Part shown: positions 9,150 to 18,455 of the stretch, piece after piece | How positions within the stretch are numbered: the stretch's first letter is position 1 | Layout of the letters: every line of letters begins with the position of its first letter | NCBI GenBank assembly: GCA_900095095.1 | Contig: FMBT01000100.1 | Location: 1-52,048 of the forward strand | DNA length: 52,048 nucleotides | Direction of reading: 5' to 3' | Origin: Fragilariopsis cylindrus CCMP1102 | Taxonomy: Eukaryota > Bacillariophyta > Bacillariophyceae > Bacillariales > Bacillariaceae | The notes under the pieces: model-generated | The model's database searches: none | Seen by the model: only the letters and a program-made list of their open reading frames with translations | Told to the model about the DNA's origin: nothing | Program-made: the position numbers and the translations under genes

Positions 9150-10523
9150 GTACATCTTTTCTTTATGATTGCACCTGCATACAAACCACTCCTCTTCAAA
9201 TTAATAAGAGCTTATAGTACAAAAAATCCACTATCTTCTCAGAGTGCCAGATAAATTGTGTCAGTCTTGCTAGTAGTGAACTTGTTTTGCCTTCCTCCTT
9301 TTCATATTGGTGTACATAATCTTCCAGTGTGTCTTTTCCCATTACAATTTTTTGCATAAAGAATAGTAGTAACGCTGTCAGCAATAGTATGATACTCATT
9401 ACCTACTGGATGTGGTTTTCTTGGACAAAAGACATATCCTGGACATGTCCATCATATGTTCCATATTGATATTGATTCATCTAAGCAGCTGACCCAAGAT
9501 ATCTGTCCTGCATGTTTTCATTCCATGCAGAAATAAGATTTATCATTTTCCAGAAAGGATCGCTTTGATTAGGTGTACTTGTTGTAGTAGTGAGACAACT
9601 CATAATCTGTTGAAATTGGTACTCGGGCGGGCATGAACTGATTCAATTGATATGGTGCACCTGCCTCTAATGATATTGGTTCAGATGAAAAGAATTCGCT
9701 AAAGCATGACATAAAAAAATTGCAACCAAGGAAGCGCACAAAGTCACCCAACGACAATTGACTGTGTGCTTGTCCTACTAAGGTCTTGCTTGTTTCTATC
9801 ACAATAAGATTCTCGAGATAATTGAAAGGAAAGAACAATAGAAACACATCAAGCTTTGATAACTTTCTAAGATTGTTCTTGGTATAGTCCTTGATTTGAG
9901 GTCTTACATTAGTATGATTTACGGATTTTCGATGACAAGTGCCACCCCATCCCTGCTGGAATGTTTTCTGGTGCAGGTTCGTTATCGTCATCAACATCTA
10001 ATCCTTGACTTCAAGCCAAAGCAATGTCTTCACTTCTTGAACCTGAGCCACCCATGTCAAGAAGAGAAGTGTCCATTGGTTTCCACAGATCATCAGGTGT
10101 AAAAGTTGGTGCATTAGTAAAGAGAGGCAAGTCTGTTTGTTTTTGATCAAAGTAGCCATCAGCTTCACCCTCAACCGTAACTTTTGCATATTGTTGAGCA
10201 CAATAGATCAAGTTACCACCGAATGAATCATGCTTCACAACAATACAAACTTTTGGTTTTCTTTTTATATTCCTTATTTCTTGACTCACAACAACACAAT
10301 CGTGTAGTTGTTGTTTATGTTCACAACCATTTATAGGTATGACTTGATCAATCTTTTTTGTTGAGGATATAAGTACTTCAATAGAATGCTGCAATGAGTA
10401 CCAACGCCCTGTTGCTTGCGTTTTTTCTGGGGGGGGAATGGCAAAAAAACTATTTTAAAGTTGTGCGTGTTGTACTGCTACATCTATTGCAAAACTATCA
10501 AAGTTGTCAGAGATTGAGCTCAT
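9150..10523 (-). pseudogene. piggyBac-like transposase, N-terminal half (broken)
   Basis: Starting at ATG 10523, the frame reads MSSISDNFDSFAIDV, hits a TAA at codon 23, then continues in the same frame through PPEKTQATGRWYS and PTFTPDDLWKPMD. After frame changes it reads LSLGDFVRFLGCNFFMSCF, GAPYQLNQFMP and DPFWKMINLISAWNENMQ. These are followed by PGYVFCPRKPHPVGNEYHTI, EKEEGKTSSLLARLTQFIW, DSGFFVL and ALINLKRSGLYAGAIIKKR. This is the order of the piggyBac (DDE_Tnp_1_7) N-terminal and first catalytic blocks. At least four frame disruptions and several stops show decay. Homology ends abruptly near 9150, where foreign sequence begins. Confidence 0.85.
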
Positions 10524-11499
10524 TGTGATTGGGAGACAAATGGGAAGGAGACCTTATATTCAAATATTGGTTCAAAAGCATCAGAACGGAAGGTATGTTG
10601 TATTTAAACAATTGGCAAGTGTTTCTTTTTTGAATTTTTTGAAATATTACAAATTATGGCGAATTAGTGCGTGCCAATTGCGTAGTTTTTTGTTGACACT
10701 ATTACTATTCAATCACAGTTTATTTAGAAAGGTTCACCTAAAGTAAAAATTGATGAATTCAATTAGAATGTAATTGATGCCAATAGTATGATAGGTATTT
10801 GTCCAAGGAAGAAAGTCATTGAATTCAATTAACTACAGTAGATCTCGAAGTTTTATTTTTCTCCTACATCGATCCGCAAGCTAAAATTGAATTCAATGAC
10901 CATAATATGTCATTTGAATACTGTATTTCTATAACGTAGCACTGCAAGACGGCGATATGTGCTGGCAGCGCGCCAAATTTACATGCTGGAATTCGCAATA
11001 AATTTATATATATTACTAGATTACGGTACTTAATGAATTAATGATATTAATGACCATAAAATTGTGACACAAACGTTAAGTAATGACAGATGTACAACAT
11101 TACGTCGTACGTGTACTGTACAAATTTTATGATATATGATGTGACAGTAACTTATGATGCGATGTATAATAGCACTTGAAATGATGGGCGGTGGGTGATG
11201 CTTCGCTTTTTCTTTTTTTGCTTTGCAGGTATGCAGTTTTCTTATCATTTTTCGGCCACTTGTACTTCTGATGACCTGTACGTTACTAGTATGTCGATAG
11301 TGCCTATAACAATTAGCAATTACAACATCGTCACTAAGTAGTTTACATACTGTACTGAGCGAGCATTAGGTTGAATCAATCCAATTAGCCGGTTACCTGC
11401 ACTAGCTAGTTAGTATTTGTGTCGTTCCATTCAAAATACAAAAAATCATAATTTCCTTTACCTAGTTATTCCACACGACAAAAAGAAGCAATAACGAAG
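10524..11499. other. Intergenic region; right flank of the transposon and kinesin upstream region
   Basis: No convincing gene is visible; a small plus-strand frame at 10504-10746 has no recognisable content. The stretch holds three ATTGAATTCAAT-type copies (near 10752, 10816 and 10885) and an E2F-like GCGCGCCAAATTT at 10968-10980. The last part is upstream of the kinesin start. Confidence 0.5.
10751..10902. repeat. Second cluster of ATTGAATTCAAT repeats
   Basis: Copies are GATGAATTCAATTA (about 10751-10764), TCATTGAATTCAATTA (10816-10831) and ATTGAATTCAATGACCATA (from about 10885). The last shares its CAATGACCATA extension with the copy at 6121 on the far side of the piggyBac-like element, so the clusters plausibly mark the two ends of one element. 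Confidence 0.55.
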
Positions 11500-14221
11500 A
11501 TGACAGCCTCTGTCAGCCCCTCTCATTTTGATGATAGTAGTGGTGTAGATACCGGTGATAATGTTTTTCCGGCATCGGTATCGGTTTCGGCATCGGAATC
11601 GGGAAATCCACACCAAGCAAATCAGAATATCAAAGGTATGTGATGTGATGTGATGTGATGTGATGTGTATAACGAGTATTCGTATTATTTGTGTATGCGT
11701 CGTTTTGTACTTATCTCAACTATTCAACGTTGACTCTAACTCTGACCATTTTTTTAGTTGCTGTGAGGTTACGTCCATTAATCGAAAATTCGGCTGGTCC
11801 TATGAAAGAAGAGAAACGAAAAAATCATCAAGAACATATTAAGATGGCATGGAATATTGAAAAGACGGGAGCAATGACTGCATTAATCCAAAAAGGTTCT
11901 GTACGAAAGGCTGAGGGTCGTACGGTCTTTCATTTTGATCAAGCTTTTGACGAAGCTGTTAAAACTCCACGCGTGTACAAGAGTATAGCAAAACCGATGG
12001 TGAAATCTGTTTTAAATGGAAAGCATGCTACTATATTTGCCTACGGTCAGACAGGATCAGGGAAAACTTTTACCATGCAGGGCGATGGTTATCAGAAGGC
12101 CGGTATAATACAACTGGTAACATCAGATTTGTTCAGATATATGCGGAAGGGGGAAGCAAAGAAACGAGATTTTGTGATCAAAGTATCATATTTTGAAATC
12201 TACAACGAGAAGATTCGCGACTTGCTCTCAGATGAAATTGTAGGGAGCACATCATCATCAGCATCATCATCATCATCGCCAGTAATCAATAGAAATAATA
12301 GGGATAAAGAAATTAAAATCAGAACAAACGAACATGGGGAGATAGTTGTCAACGTAATACAAAAAGAGGTTTCTAATGTCGACGAAGCTATTGAGTTACT
12401 AAATGAAGGAAAATCTCATCGCACAGTAGCTGCAACAGATATGAATGAATACTCTTCTCGAAGTCATACTGTTTTTCGCATCACCGTGGAAAGTCGTAGT
12501 CGTGACATTATGGATGAACAGCAAGAACTATCTGTGAAATGTCAGGGTCAAGAAATTGTAAGAATATCTGATTTCAATTTGGTTGATCTTGCAGGATCCG
12601 AGAGTTTGAAATCTACAAATAATACTGGGACTCGACAAAGGGAAGGAGCAACGATCAACAGAAGGTGAGTATCATACTATACTATCTGTTAATCTATTTA
12701 TTCTTTTATTGTCTGCATCCTACCGGAGTATCAATATTAATTGCGTTTAACATAATAGAAACATAATTTTGTTGCTCACACTTACATTATTCCCTTTCAT
12801 CTCGAAGCTTGCTAGCCTTAACTACGGTAATCCAATCTTTAAGTCAACCAGTAAAGAAAAGACCGAAACATATCAACTATAGAGATTCAAAACTAACTAG
12901 AATACTTCAGCCCCATTTGTCTGGAAATGCTGAGATGGCAATCCTATGTTGTGCAACACCATCCAAGGCTTTCGTAGAAGAGACGAGATCTACTCTTAAA
13001 TTTGCTGCACGAGCGAAACTTGTACAAATGAAACCGAAAATTAATGAGGTTATGGATGATGGCGCAATTATCAACAAATTGCAAAAGGAGTTATTAGAGG
13101 TCAGAGAACAACTCGCGGAATTAAAATTACAAGAACAGTCACGAGAAGATCGTATGGATGATTCTGACGAGTACGAAGATGATGAATACGGCACCCTACA
13201 AAATAATGATCAGCCCTTGCCAGAGTTAGTACAAGAAAAAGATTGCGATACTTCAAACGACACATCATTAATATCACTAAATAACATAGCGACGACCCAC
13301 TCAACGTGTAGTAGCAATGAAACACAGATAATATTTGATGAAAGAATGAGCGATTCGAGTTCTTTGGGATCTGGCTTTCAGTTAGACGCAGCCGATCCTG
13401 ATGTAGCCAAAAAGGCTGTTAAAAGATATATGAGAGGCCAAGTCGAGTCGTTAGACCCAGACGACTGCGTCGATTCTTCCGACGAAAGTAGTGCATACCA
13501 GTCTGGTGCAATCGAGTCATTTGATTCGCCTGGTAAGCGAACCAAAAACACAGAAATAACAGAAGTTGACAGTTTCAACAATCCTGAAGAAAGTTACGCT
13601 GAGATTTCTTCAAATGCTGATAGTAAAGTATGTAATCCTGAAAGTATTCGTATAAACGATCGGGGAAGATCTAGATTTGGATCGATAGATTCTTGCGATA
13701 TTGCTCCAAATGGACGGTTAGAAAACACTTGGTCGTGGGATGCAATGGATTTGATCCCAAAGCATTCAATGAAAGTTGGGCAGTCCCTACGAGCGCTCCG
13801 AAGTCTGACCAAACGAAATTGTCATATTCCGGACGAAGTTACTATCATCAACACTGCATCGATCACCGGAAATAATAAATGTTTGACTGATCGTTTGAAC
13901 GATGCCGGAAATCGAATCAATTTCTTGGAAGGAAAACTGGATGTATCAGATGATGTGATTGAAGCGACCTTCCGAGACTTGGAAAAAGCAAGACAATGTA
14001 TCCAAGACCTAGTATATCGCAATGTTCAAATGAAGGTTAGACTGAATAAAAAGCAACGAGAGGATACAAAGGAAGAGTACGAACGTGGCGAGGTGATGGT
14101 CGAACAATACTGGATTTTGAAGGGATCACTTTATATCAGCGTATTATTTTTCTTAACAGGTTCACATGAACTATTTATGGCAGCAGTGATCTTTGTTTGG
14201 TTGGTAATGGAAACTTCATAA
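11500..14221 (+). CDS. Kinesin, probably kinesin-7 (CENP-E-like) group, with hydrophobic C-terminus
   Basis: Three exons, 11500-11635, 11758-12664 and 12808-14221, join in phase to 818 residues. Introns are GTATGT..TTTTTAG and GTGAGT..CGAAG. Splicing restores NIKVAVRLRPL at the motor start and ATINRSLLALTTVIQSL after switch II. Motor signatures are GQTGSGKT (P-loop, about 141-148), NEYSSRSHTVF (switch I), LVDLAGSE (switch II) and YRDSKLTRILQ. The SSRSHTVFRITVESR style points to kinesin-7 (inference). A short coiled coil (INKLQKELLEVREQLAELKL) follows, then an acidic low-complexity region and a second coil. The last 40 residues contain two hydrophobic runs (SLYISVLFFLT and AAVIFVWLV) that look like membrane segments, which is unusual for a kinesin. 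The first intron carries a GATGT minisatellite. Confidence 0.92.
11636..11680 (+). repeat. TGATG pentanucleotide repeat in kinesin intron 1
   Basis: About five to six tandem copies of a GTGAT-type unit start right after the GTATGT donor, at about 11638-11668. They are intronic and their length is likely to vary between strains. Confidence 0.7.
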
Positions 14222-14364
14222 GTACAATATCAACTTCGAACTCATTTCAGCTATTCTGATTATTTATTTTGTTATTAGATAATTTCAAACATGACAACTG
14301 TGTTAAAACTTTTTAAGAAAGATTTATTTTATAAACTGACTATTCAATAGTATTTATTTTTCTT

Positions 14365-15537
14365 TCAGGATAATTCAAGACTAATTGGCACAATATGTTT
14401 ACGTGGCTCCGTTTCCGAATTTAAGCTAAGACCTTCGTCGTGCAAAGCGTTTTCTGCATCTTTCAAAAGTTCCGGCATGTAAGATTGTAACATATTCATC
14501 ATATCCGGTGGCAGACTATCGACAACGTCAATACCATTCGGTGTTACCGATGTTGGTGGTAATTCTAATTTCAATAGATGTAGGCATATTCGTTCTCGCT
14601 TCAAGTCCCACTTTTCTATCCATTCTCGATTTGTTTTTGAGATTCCGTGTGTCGAATCTCCTATGATCGGATGAGAAAGTCCATTTAGGTGTTTACGAAT
14701 TTGGTGCCATCGTCCAGTCTTAATCCTGGCTAAAACTAGACTTGCACGAGGTCTGGTACCGTTCCCATCATCTTGTCCGGCAATAAATCGAAAGTAACTG
14801 GTTGCGTTTTTTAAGTTGCCCGATTCATCCTTAATTGGTCGATCAACTTCAAACCATCCCTCCTGTCGAAAATCTCGTCCTTTCAGTAAACCTTCTCCGC
14901 GTACTATCGCAATATATGTCTTGTGAGTGTCACTGGTAGAGGAAGAGTCGTTTGTCATGCATTCTTGCATAATAGCGGTAGCGTTGCCACCATCTTTATC
15001 CGACTTTGCGAAAGAAAACAAAAGACATCCACTAGCACCACGGTCTAATCGATGAACAAGATTGACTTTTTCTCCAACAGCCTCTCGAACTCGCTGAAGC
15101 ATGGGTACTTCTTCGGATGTGATAATGCTTTCTTTCTTTCTATTTCGTCTTCCGGTCCAATCACTACGGTGACAAATCACAGCTGAGGGTTTGCTTACCA
15201 CTACATGATTGTCACCACGATCCAAAATAGATACGGTCGCGTTAAAGATGAATGGCGTTTCTTCGTTGCAGTTTGATTCTACTGACGCAACCGACGCGCT
15301 ACTAATACTACTACTACTGCTGATAATTCTTCTTCTTATCGGCGTCGTTTTTGTACTATCATTATCGAAGTATCTTTGTGGTAGTGGTCTACGTGTAGAA
15401 ATACAAATTCGTGTTCGTGTCGTCCAAGCGCCGACTTGCGAACAGTGGGAACAGAGTGTCCAAAGTAGTAGTAGTAGTAGTAGTAGCAGCAGGAAACGCA
15501 TTACAATAATAATAATGATCAGCGATGATGCATTCAA
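14365..15537 (-). CDS. RluA/TruC-type pseudouridine synthase with organelle-type presequence
   Basis: This 390-residue single-exon enzyme converts uridine to pseudouridine in RNA. It shows the RluA-family core VVSKPSAVICHRSDW (about 113-127), the catalytic motif HRLDRGASG (162-170, catalytic Asp 165) and the RNA-contact motif GRWHQIRKHLNGLSHPIIGD. The latter, together with STHGISKTNREW, is closest to TruC-like enzymes that act on tRNA (inference). The N-terminus has a long Leu core ([14 protein letters not shown]) ending CSQVGAW, followed by a Ser/Arg-rich stretch, as in diatom bipartite plastid presequences; the aromatic after VGA fits the ASAFAP position. Translation could start at codon 1 or at Met13. 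The gene converges with the kinesin gene (143 bases between stops). Confidence 0.9.
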   Translation of the reverse strand: MNASSLIIIIIVMRFLLLLLLLLLLWTLCSHCSQVGAWTTRTRICISTRRPLPQRYFDNDSTKTTPIRRRIISSSSSISSASVASVESNCNEETPFIFNATVSILDRGDNHVVVSKPSAVICHRSDWTGRRNRKKESIITSEEVPMLQRVREAVGEKVNLVHRLDRGASGCLLFSFAKSDKDGGNATAIMQECMTNDSSSTSDTHKTYIAIVRGEGLLKGRDFRQEGWFEVDRPIKDESGNLKNATSYFRFIAGQDDGNGTRPRASLVLARIKTGRWHQIRKHLNGLSHPIIGDSTHGISKTNREWIEKWDLKRERICLHLLKLELPPTSVTPNGIDVVDSLPPDMMNMLQSYMPELLKDAENALHDEGLSLNSETEPRKHIVPISLELS

Positions 15538-16042
15538 GATATAAAATAGAAATAGATGAGAGATGATGTAATAAGATTATCGATTAGCTTAGCATACTGA
15601 TACTACTATCTTATAATCTTCCCTTTTCGATGGTCGATGATTGATGATTATTGTCGATGAGGAGCATGTGTTTTTGATTGTGGCGAGAGCAAATCTAAAC
15701 AAAGAATGGCGCGCCAAAAATGAAAGGTACGTTGAGAAACACTATTCAGTACTCGAGTACCGAATGAGTAAGTCATGATCTTCATTCAAACGATCGATTT
15801 CAAATTTTTCACACAAATTTTAATTAAAAGTCGTTTGTGGCGTTGATGTGTCGATTTCTATATTTTGAAGGAGCATCGCCATGAGGACGAATGATTCTGG
15901 TAAAAAAATCAATCGTAATAGAAGACTTTTCACAGCAGTTCATTATTATGCATTGCTCAAGACTAAGAAATGATTTGCTCGTCGATTGAAGCAACACAGC
16001 AGTAGTAGCATAATAAAAAAAGTATTCAATGGCGGCAATGAT
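15538..16042. promoter_or_regulatory. Divergent promoter region of the RluA-type and NDUFAF5 genes
   Basis: The two genes start divergently about 500 bases apart. In the middle lies GGCGCGCC (15708-15715) flanked by A-rich sequence; on the minus strand it reads TTTTTGGCGCGCCATT, a strong match to the E2F/DP consensus TTTSSCGC. A short plus-strand frame at 15881-15973 starts with ATG and might encode an upstream piece of the NDUFAF5 presequence, but no clear splice join was found. Confidence 0.45.
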
Positions 16043-17288
16043 ATGCGCCCGAATAGATATTTTTCTGGTGTTGATACGAGTGTTACGAAAGCTTTTGATC
16101 GGGAACTAAAGAAGAAACAGCGAGATAACGCCGCTAGATCGAGACGGGCTTGGAAATCTGCAGCAGTTGACGACGTAATAAGTAGCAGCAGTGTTGATGC
16201 TGCTGCTGCTGCTGATGATGATATTGTCGACTACGAATATTTTCGACAAGAAATGGCCATTCGTTTGGTAGATCGTCTAGACGATATCAAAGTTGGATTT
16301 CCTTTAGCGTTAGATGTCGGTGCAGGATCTGGACAAATTTATCGAGCAATATGTTCCGATGATGCTTTTGAAGGAGAAGGTGGAATTGGTGGTGTACGTA
16401 AGATGGTGTTGTTAGATTCTAGTGATGAAATGCTTCATATAAACGACGATGACGATGAAGATTTTGAAGGTTCTCATCGATGTGATGCATATAAGTTACA
16501 TTCAGACGAAGAAGAAAGACTCCCCTTTCCAGATGGAACGTTTGATATCGTAATGAGTTCGCAATCTATACATTGGGTTAACGATTTGCCGAAATTATTT
16601 CAAGAAGCGTTTAGAGTTTTGAAACCAAATGGTTGTTTCATGTTCTCTATGATTGGAGGTGAGTGTAAATTGAAAATTCAGATCTTAGAAAATTCTAAGG
16701 TCGAAACTTAGTCGATAATGCATCCGACTTTTGGCATTAATGCTTCGATGATATTAATCTTGTTACCAGTACTCAGTTTTCTGTTCGTTCCCTTTGCTCG
16801 TCATCAATGCTGTAGGTGCAACACTTCCAGAGCTACGCATAGCCATGACCCTTGCAGAACTAGAACGGGAGGGAGGCATCGGTGCTCACGTTGGACCATT
16901 TGTTGAGCTTTCAGATGTGGGAATGCTCATGCAGAACGCGGGATTTGCATTGCCAACTATTGATATTGACACGGTGAAGATTAGTTATCCTAGCGCTCCT
17001 ATCCTTATGGAACATTTACAACGAATGGGTGAAGGAAACGCGTCACTTCGACGGCGAGAATATACTACAAGGGATGTGTTTCTGGCAGCCTCGTGTATAT
17101 ATGACGAAATGTATCCTATCCAAGTAGAAGGAGAAGAAAATAGAGATGTCGAAGCTACAGCTCAAGTCATATATGCTATTGGATGGACACCTCATGCTTC
17201 TCAACAAAAACCAAAAAAACGAGGCACAGCAACACATCGGATGGGAGATGATGTAGTTGTAGAACACAGTAATACTAAGAAATCCTAA
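16043..17288 (+). CDS. NDUFAF5: NDUFAF5-like mitochondrial complex I assembly methyltransferase/hydroxylase
   Basis: Two exons (16043-16658 and 16816-17288) are joined through GTGAGT..GTAG to give SMIGG^ATLPELR. NDUFAF5 is a SAM-fold mitochondrial protein that modifies complex I subunit NDUFS7 during assembly (known for the family). Visible features are FDRELKKKQRDNAA, the SAM-binding LALDVGAGSGQIYRAI, LPFPDGTFDIVMSSQSIHWV and LRIAMTLAELEREGGIGAHV. Further motifs are MEHLQRMGEGNASLRRRE and a C-terminal IYAIGWTPHASQQKPKKRGTA, all typical of NDUFAF5. The frame is open 57 bases upstream without ATG, so a presequence exon or an alternative start may be missing; the ATG at 16043 is conservative. 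Asp/Ala homopolymers between exon-1 blocks are species-specific filler. Confidence 0.9.
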
Positions 17289-17851
17289 TCATTTTCTAAT
17301 CTAAATCTTTAGAGGACTTCACAACAAAATCATTTTAAACATACTAAGATTCCAAATATTTCTCTATCTTTACTTCCTATCATTCATTATCTTTCACTCC
17401 ACCACTCTCTGTAGCAAAATTTTGTGCCTTCGGTTATACACCACTAAAGCAGACCAATGGCTAAAACTGTAGTGCTTTAAGAGATATACATAGTAAATAA
17501 TTGACCAGCTATATAATATAAATATCATCAACAACATGCTAATTATTGTTTTGCAGTTAATTGGTTGTAATGCAATTTCTGTTGCAAAAACTGAACCGGC
17601 CATTGTTTGCATCATGTTGATGATATCTCCATTGTAAAAAGCCTGCAGGGCACGTGGTTACATGCTGCTGTAGAATTGAGATCTATGAACATTTCCCTTT
17701 TAAATAAACCAAGAGGACTGTCCTGTAACAATATTAATAGACAACTTCTATAAATCCACTTCCTTCCAGCATAGCAGTCTACAAACATGCACCCTACAAA
17801 TTAGAAGTGGTTAAAGTTAATGATTTATAACTAAATTACTCTCCAATTATT

Positions 17852-17950
17852 AGGAGAGAGAGAGAGAGAGAGAGAGAGAGTGTGTGTGTGTGTGATGTGT
17901 GTGTGAGAGAGAGAGAGAGAGAGTGTGTGTTTGTGTGAGAGACAGAGAGA
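17852..17950 (+). repeat. Compound (GA)n-(GT)n microsatellite
   Basis: Two long GAGA runs alternate with GTGTGT runs across about 100 bases. Minus-strand open frames here are only Ser/Leu/His/Thr dipeptide repeats and are not genes. Confidence 0.9.
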
Positions 17951-17971
17951 CCAATATGACCAACACGAAGG

Positions 17972-18060
17972 TGTCAACTGTTGTCTCTCTATCTAGGCCC
18001 TTTCTAAGCCTGTAAGGAGCGGGGTGGTAGTTTTTAAATAACAAGTTATCTAATTAATAG
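17972..18060 (+). repeat. Dispersed repeat, copy 2
   Basis: Shares ordered blocks with 2341-2420 (GTTGTCTC, CCTTTCTAAG, GGGG, TTTTTAAATAACAA, TAATTAA) with small indels. It directly follows the GA/GT microsatellite. Confidence 0.45.
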
Positions 18061-18455
18061 AGCATCCTATAATATAATATCAGCATGTATCTAGGTCGTC
18101 ATCCATCACATCAAGTGCAGGTTGCAGATTAATTAATAGATTCATCATATATTGCTACTAAAATGAGCTGGTACTGTGCTTTCAATTGTGTCAGCTCAGA
18201 GGAAAGTGAATAATAATGTTGCTTGTAGCAATGTTTCATACCATAGTGTTAAGTGGTCTGTCATTCGTCAGTATTGTTAAAAATAATCGACCCATCAAAA
18301 ACATTAATTTTTAACAAAAAAAAGTTGAGTGCTCTTGAGAAAGCACGAAAACGAGCCATAAAGTAAATCGAAAGAACAACAAGAGAAAAGTATTATTCTA
18401 TTGAGTGTTCAGTTTGTTACTACTATACACATTTGTACCGTAATCCGCTGTCATT

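Larger units (their letters stand above)
5929..11056 (-). mobile_element. Degenerate piggyBac-like DNA transposon, interrupted by a 2.1-kb insert
   Basis: A minus-strand piggyBac-family transposase is present as two collinear, frameshifted halves: N-terminal at 9150-10523 and C-terminal at 6251-7046. Palindromic ATTGAATTCAAT repeats lie outside both halves, three on each side. A TTAA target duplication and true terminal inverted repeats could not be fixed; the limits given are the outermost motif copies, the right one being an AATGACCATA variant near 11047-11056. The element is dead: it has in-frame stops, several frameshifts and an insertion in the catalytic region. Confidence 0.6.
17289..18455. 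other. Intergenic region with GA/GT microsatellites
   Basis: No gene is visible. The region holds a compound GA/GT microsatellite at about 17852-17950 and the second copy of the dispersed repeat (17972-18060). The final 150 bases are the upstream region of the next plus-strand gene. Confidence 0.6.

Noticed and set aside
10504-10746. 80-codon plus-strand frame
   Set aside because: Overlaps the transposase start on the other strand and contains no recognisable motif.
11639-11668. GATGT tandem units as a possible CRISPR-like or regulatory array
   Set aside because: Continuous pentanucleotide minisatellite without spacers, inside a kinesin intron.
17850-18044. Minus-strand frame of Ser/Leu/His/Thr repeats
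   Set aside because: Simple translation of the GA/GT microsatellite.
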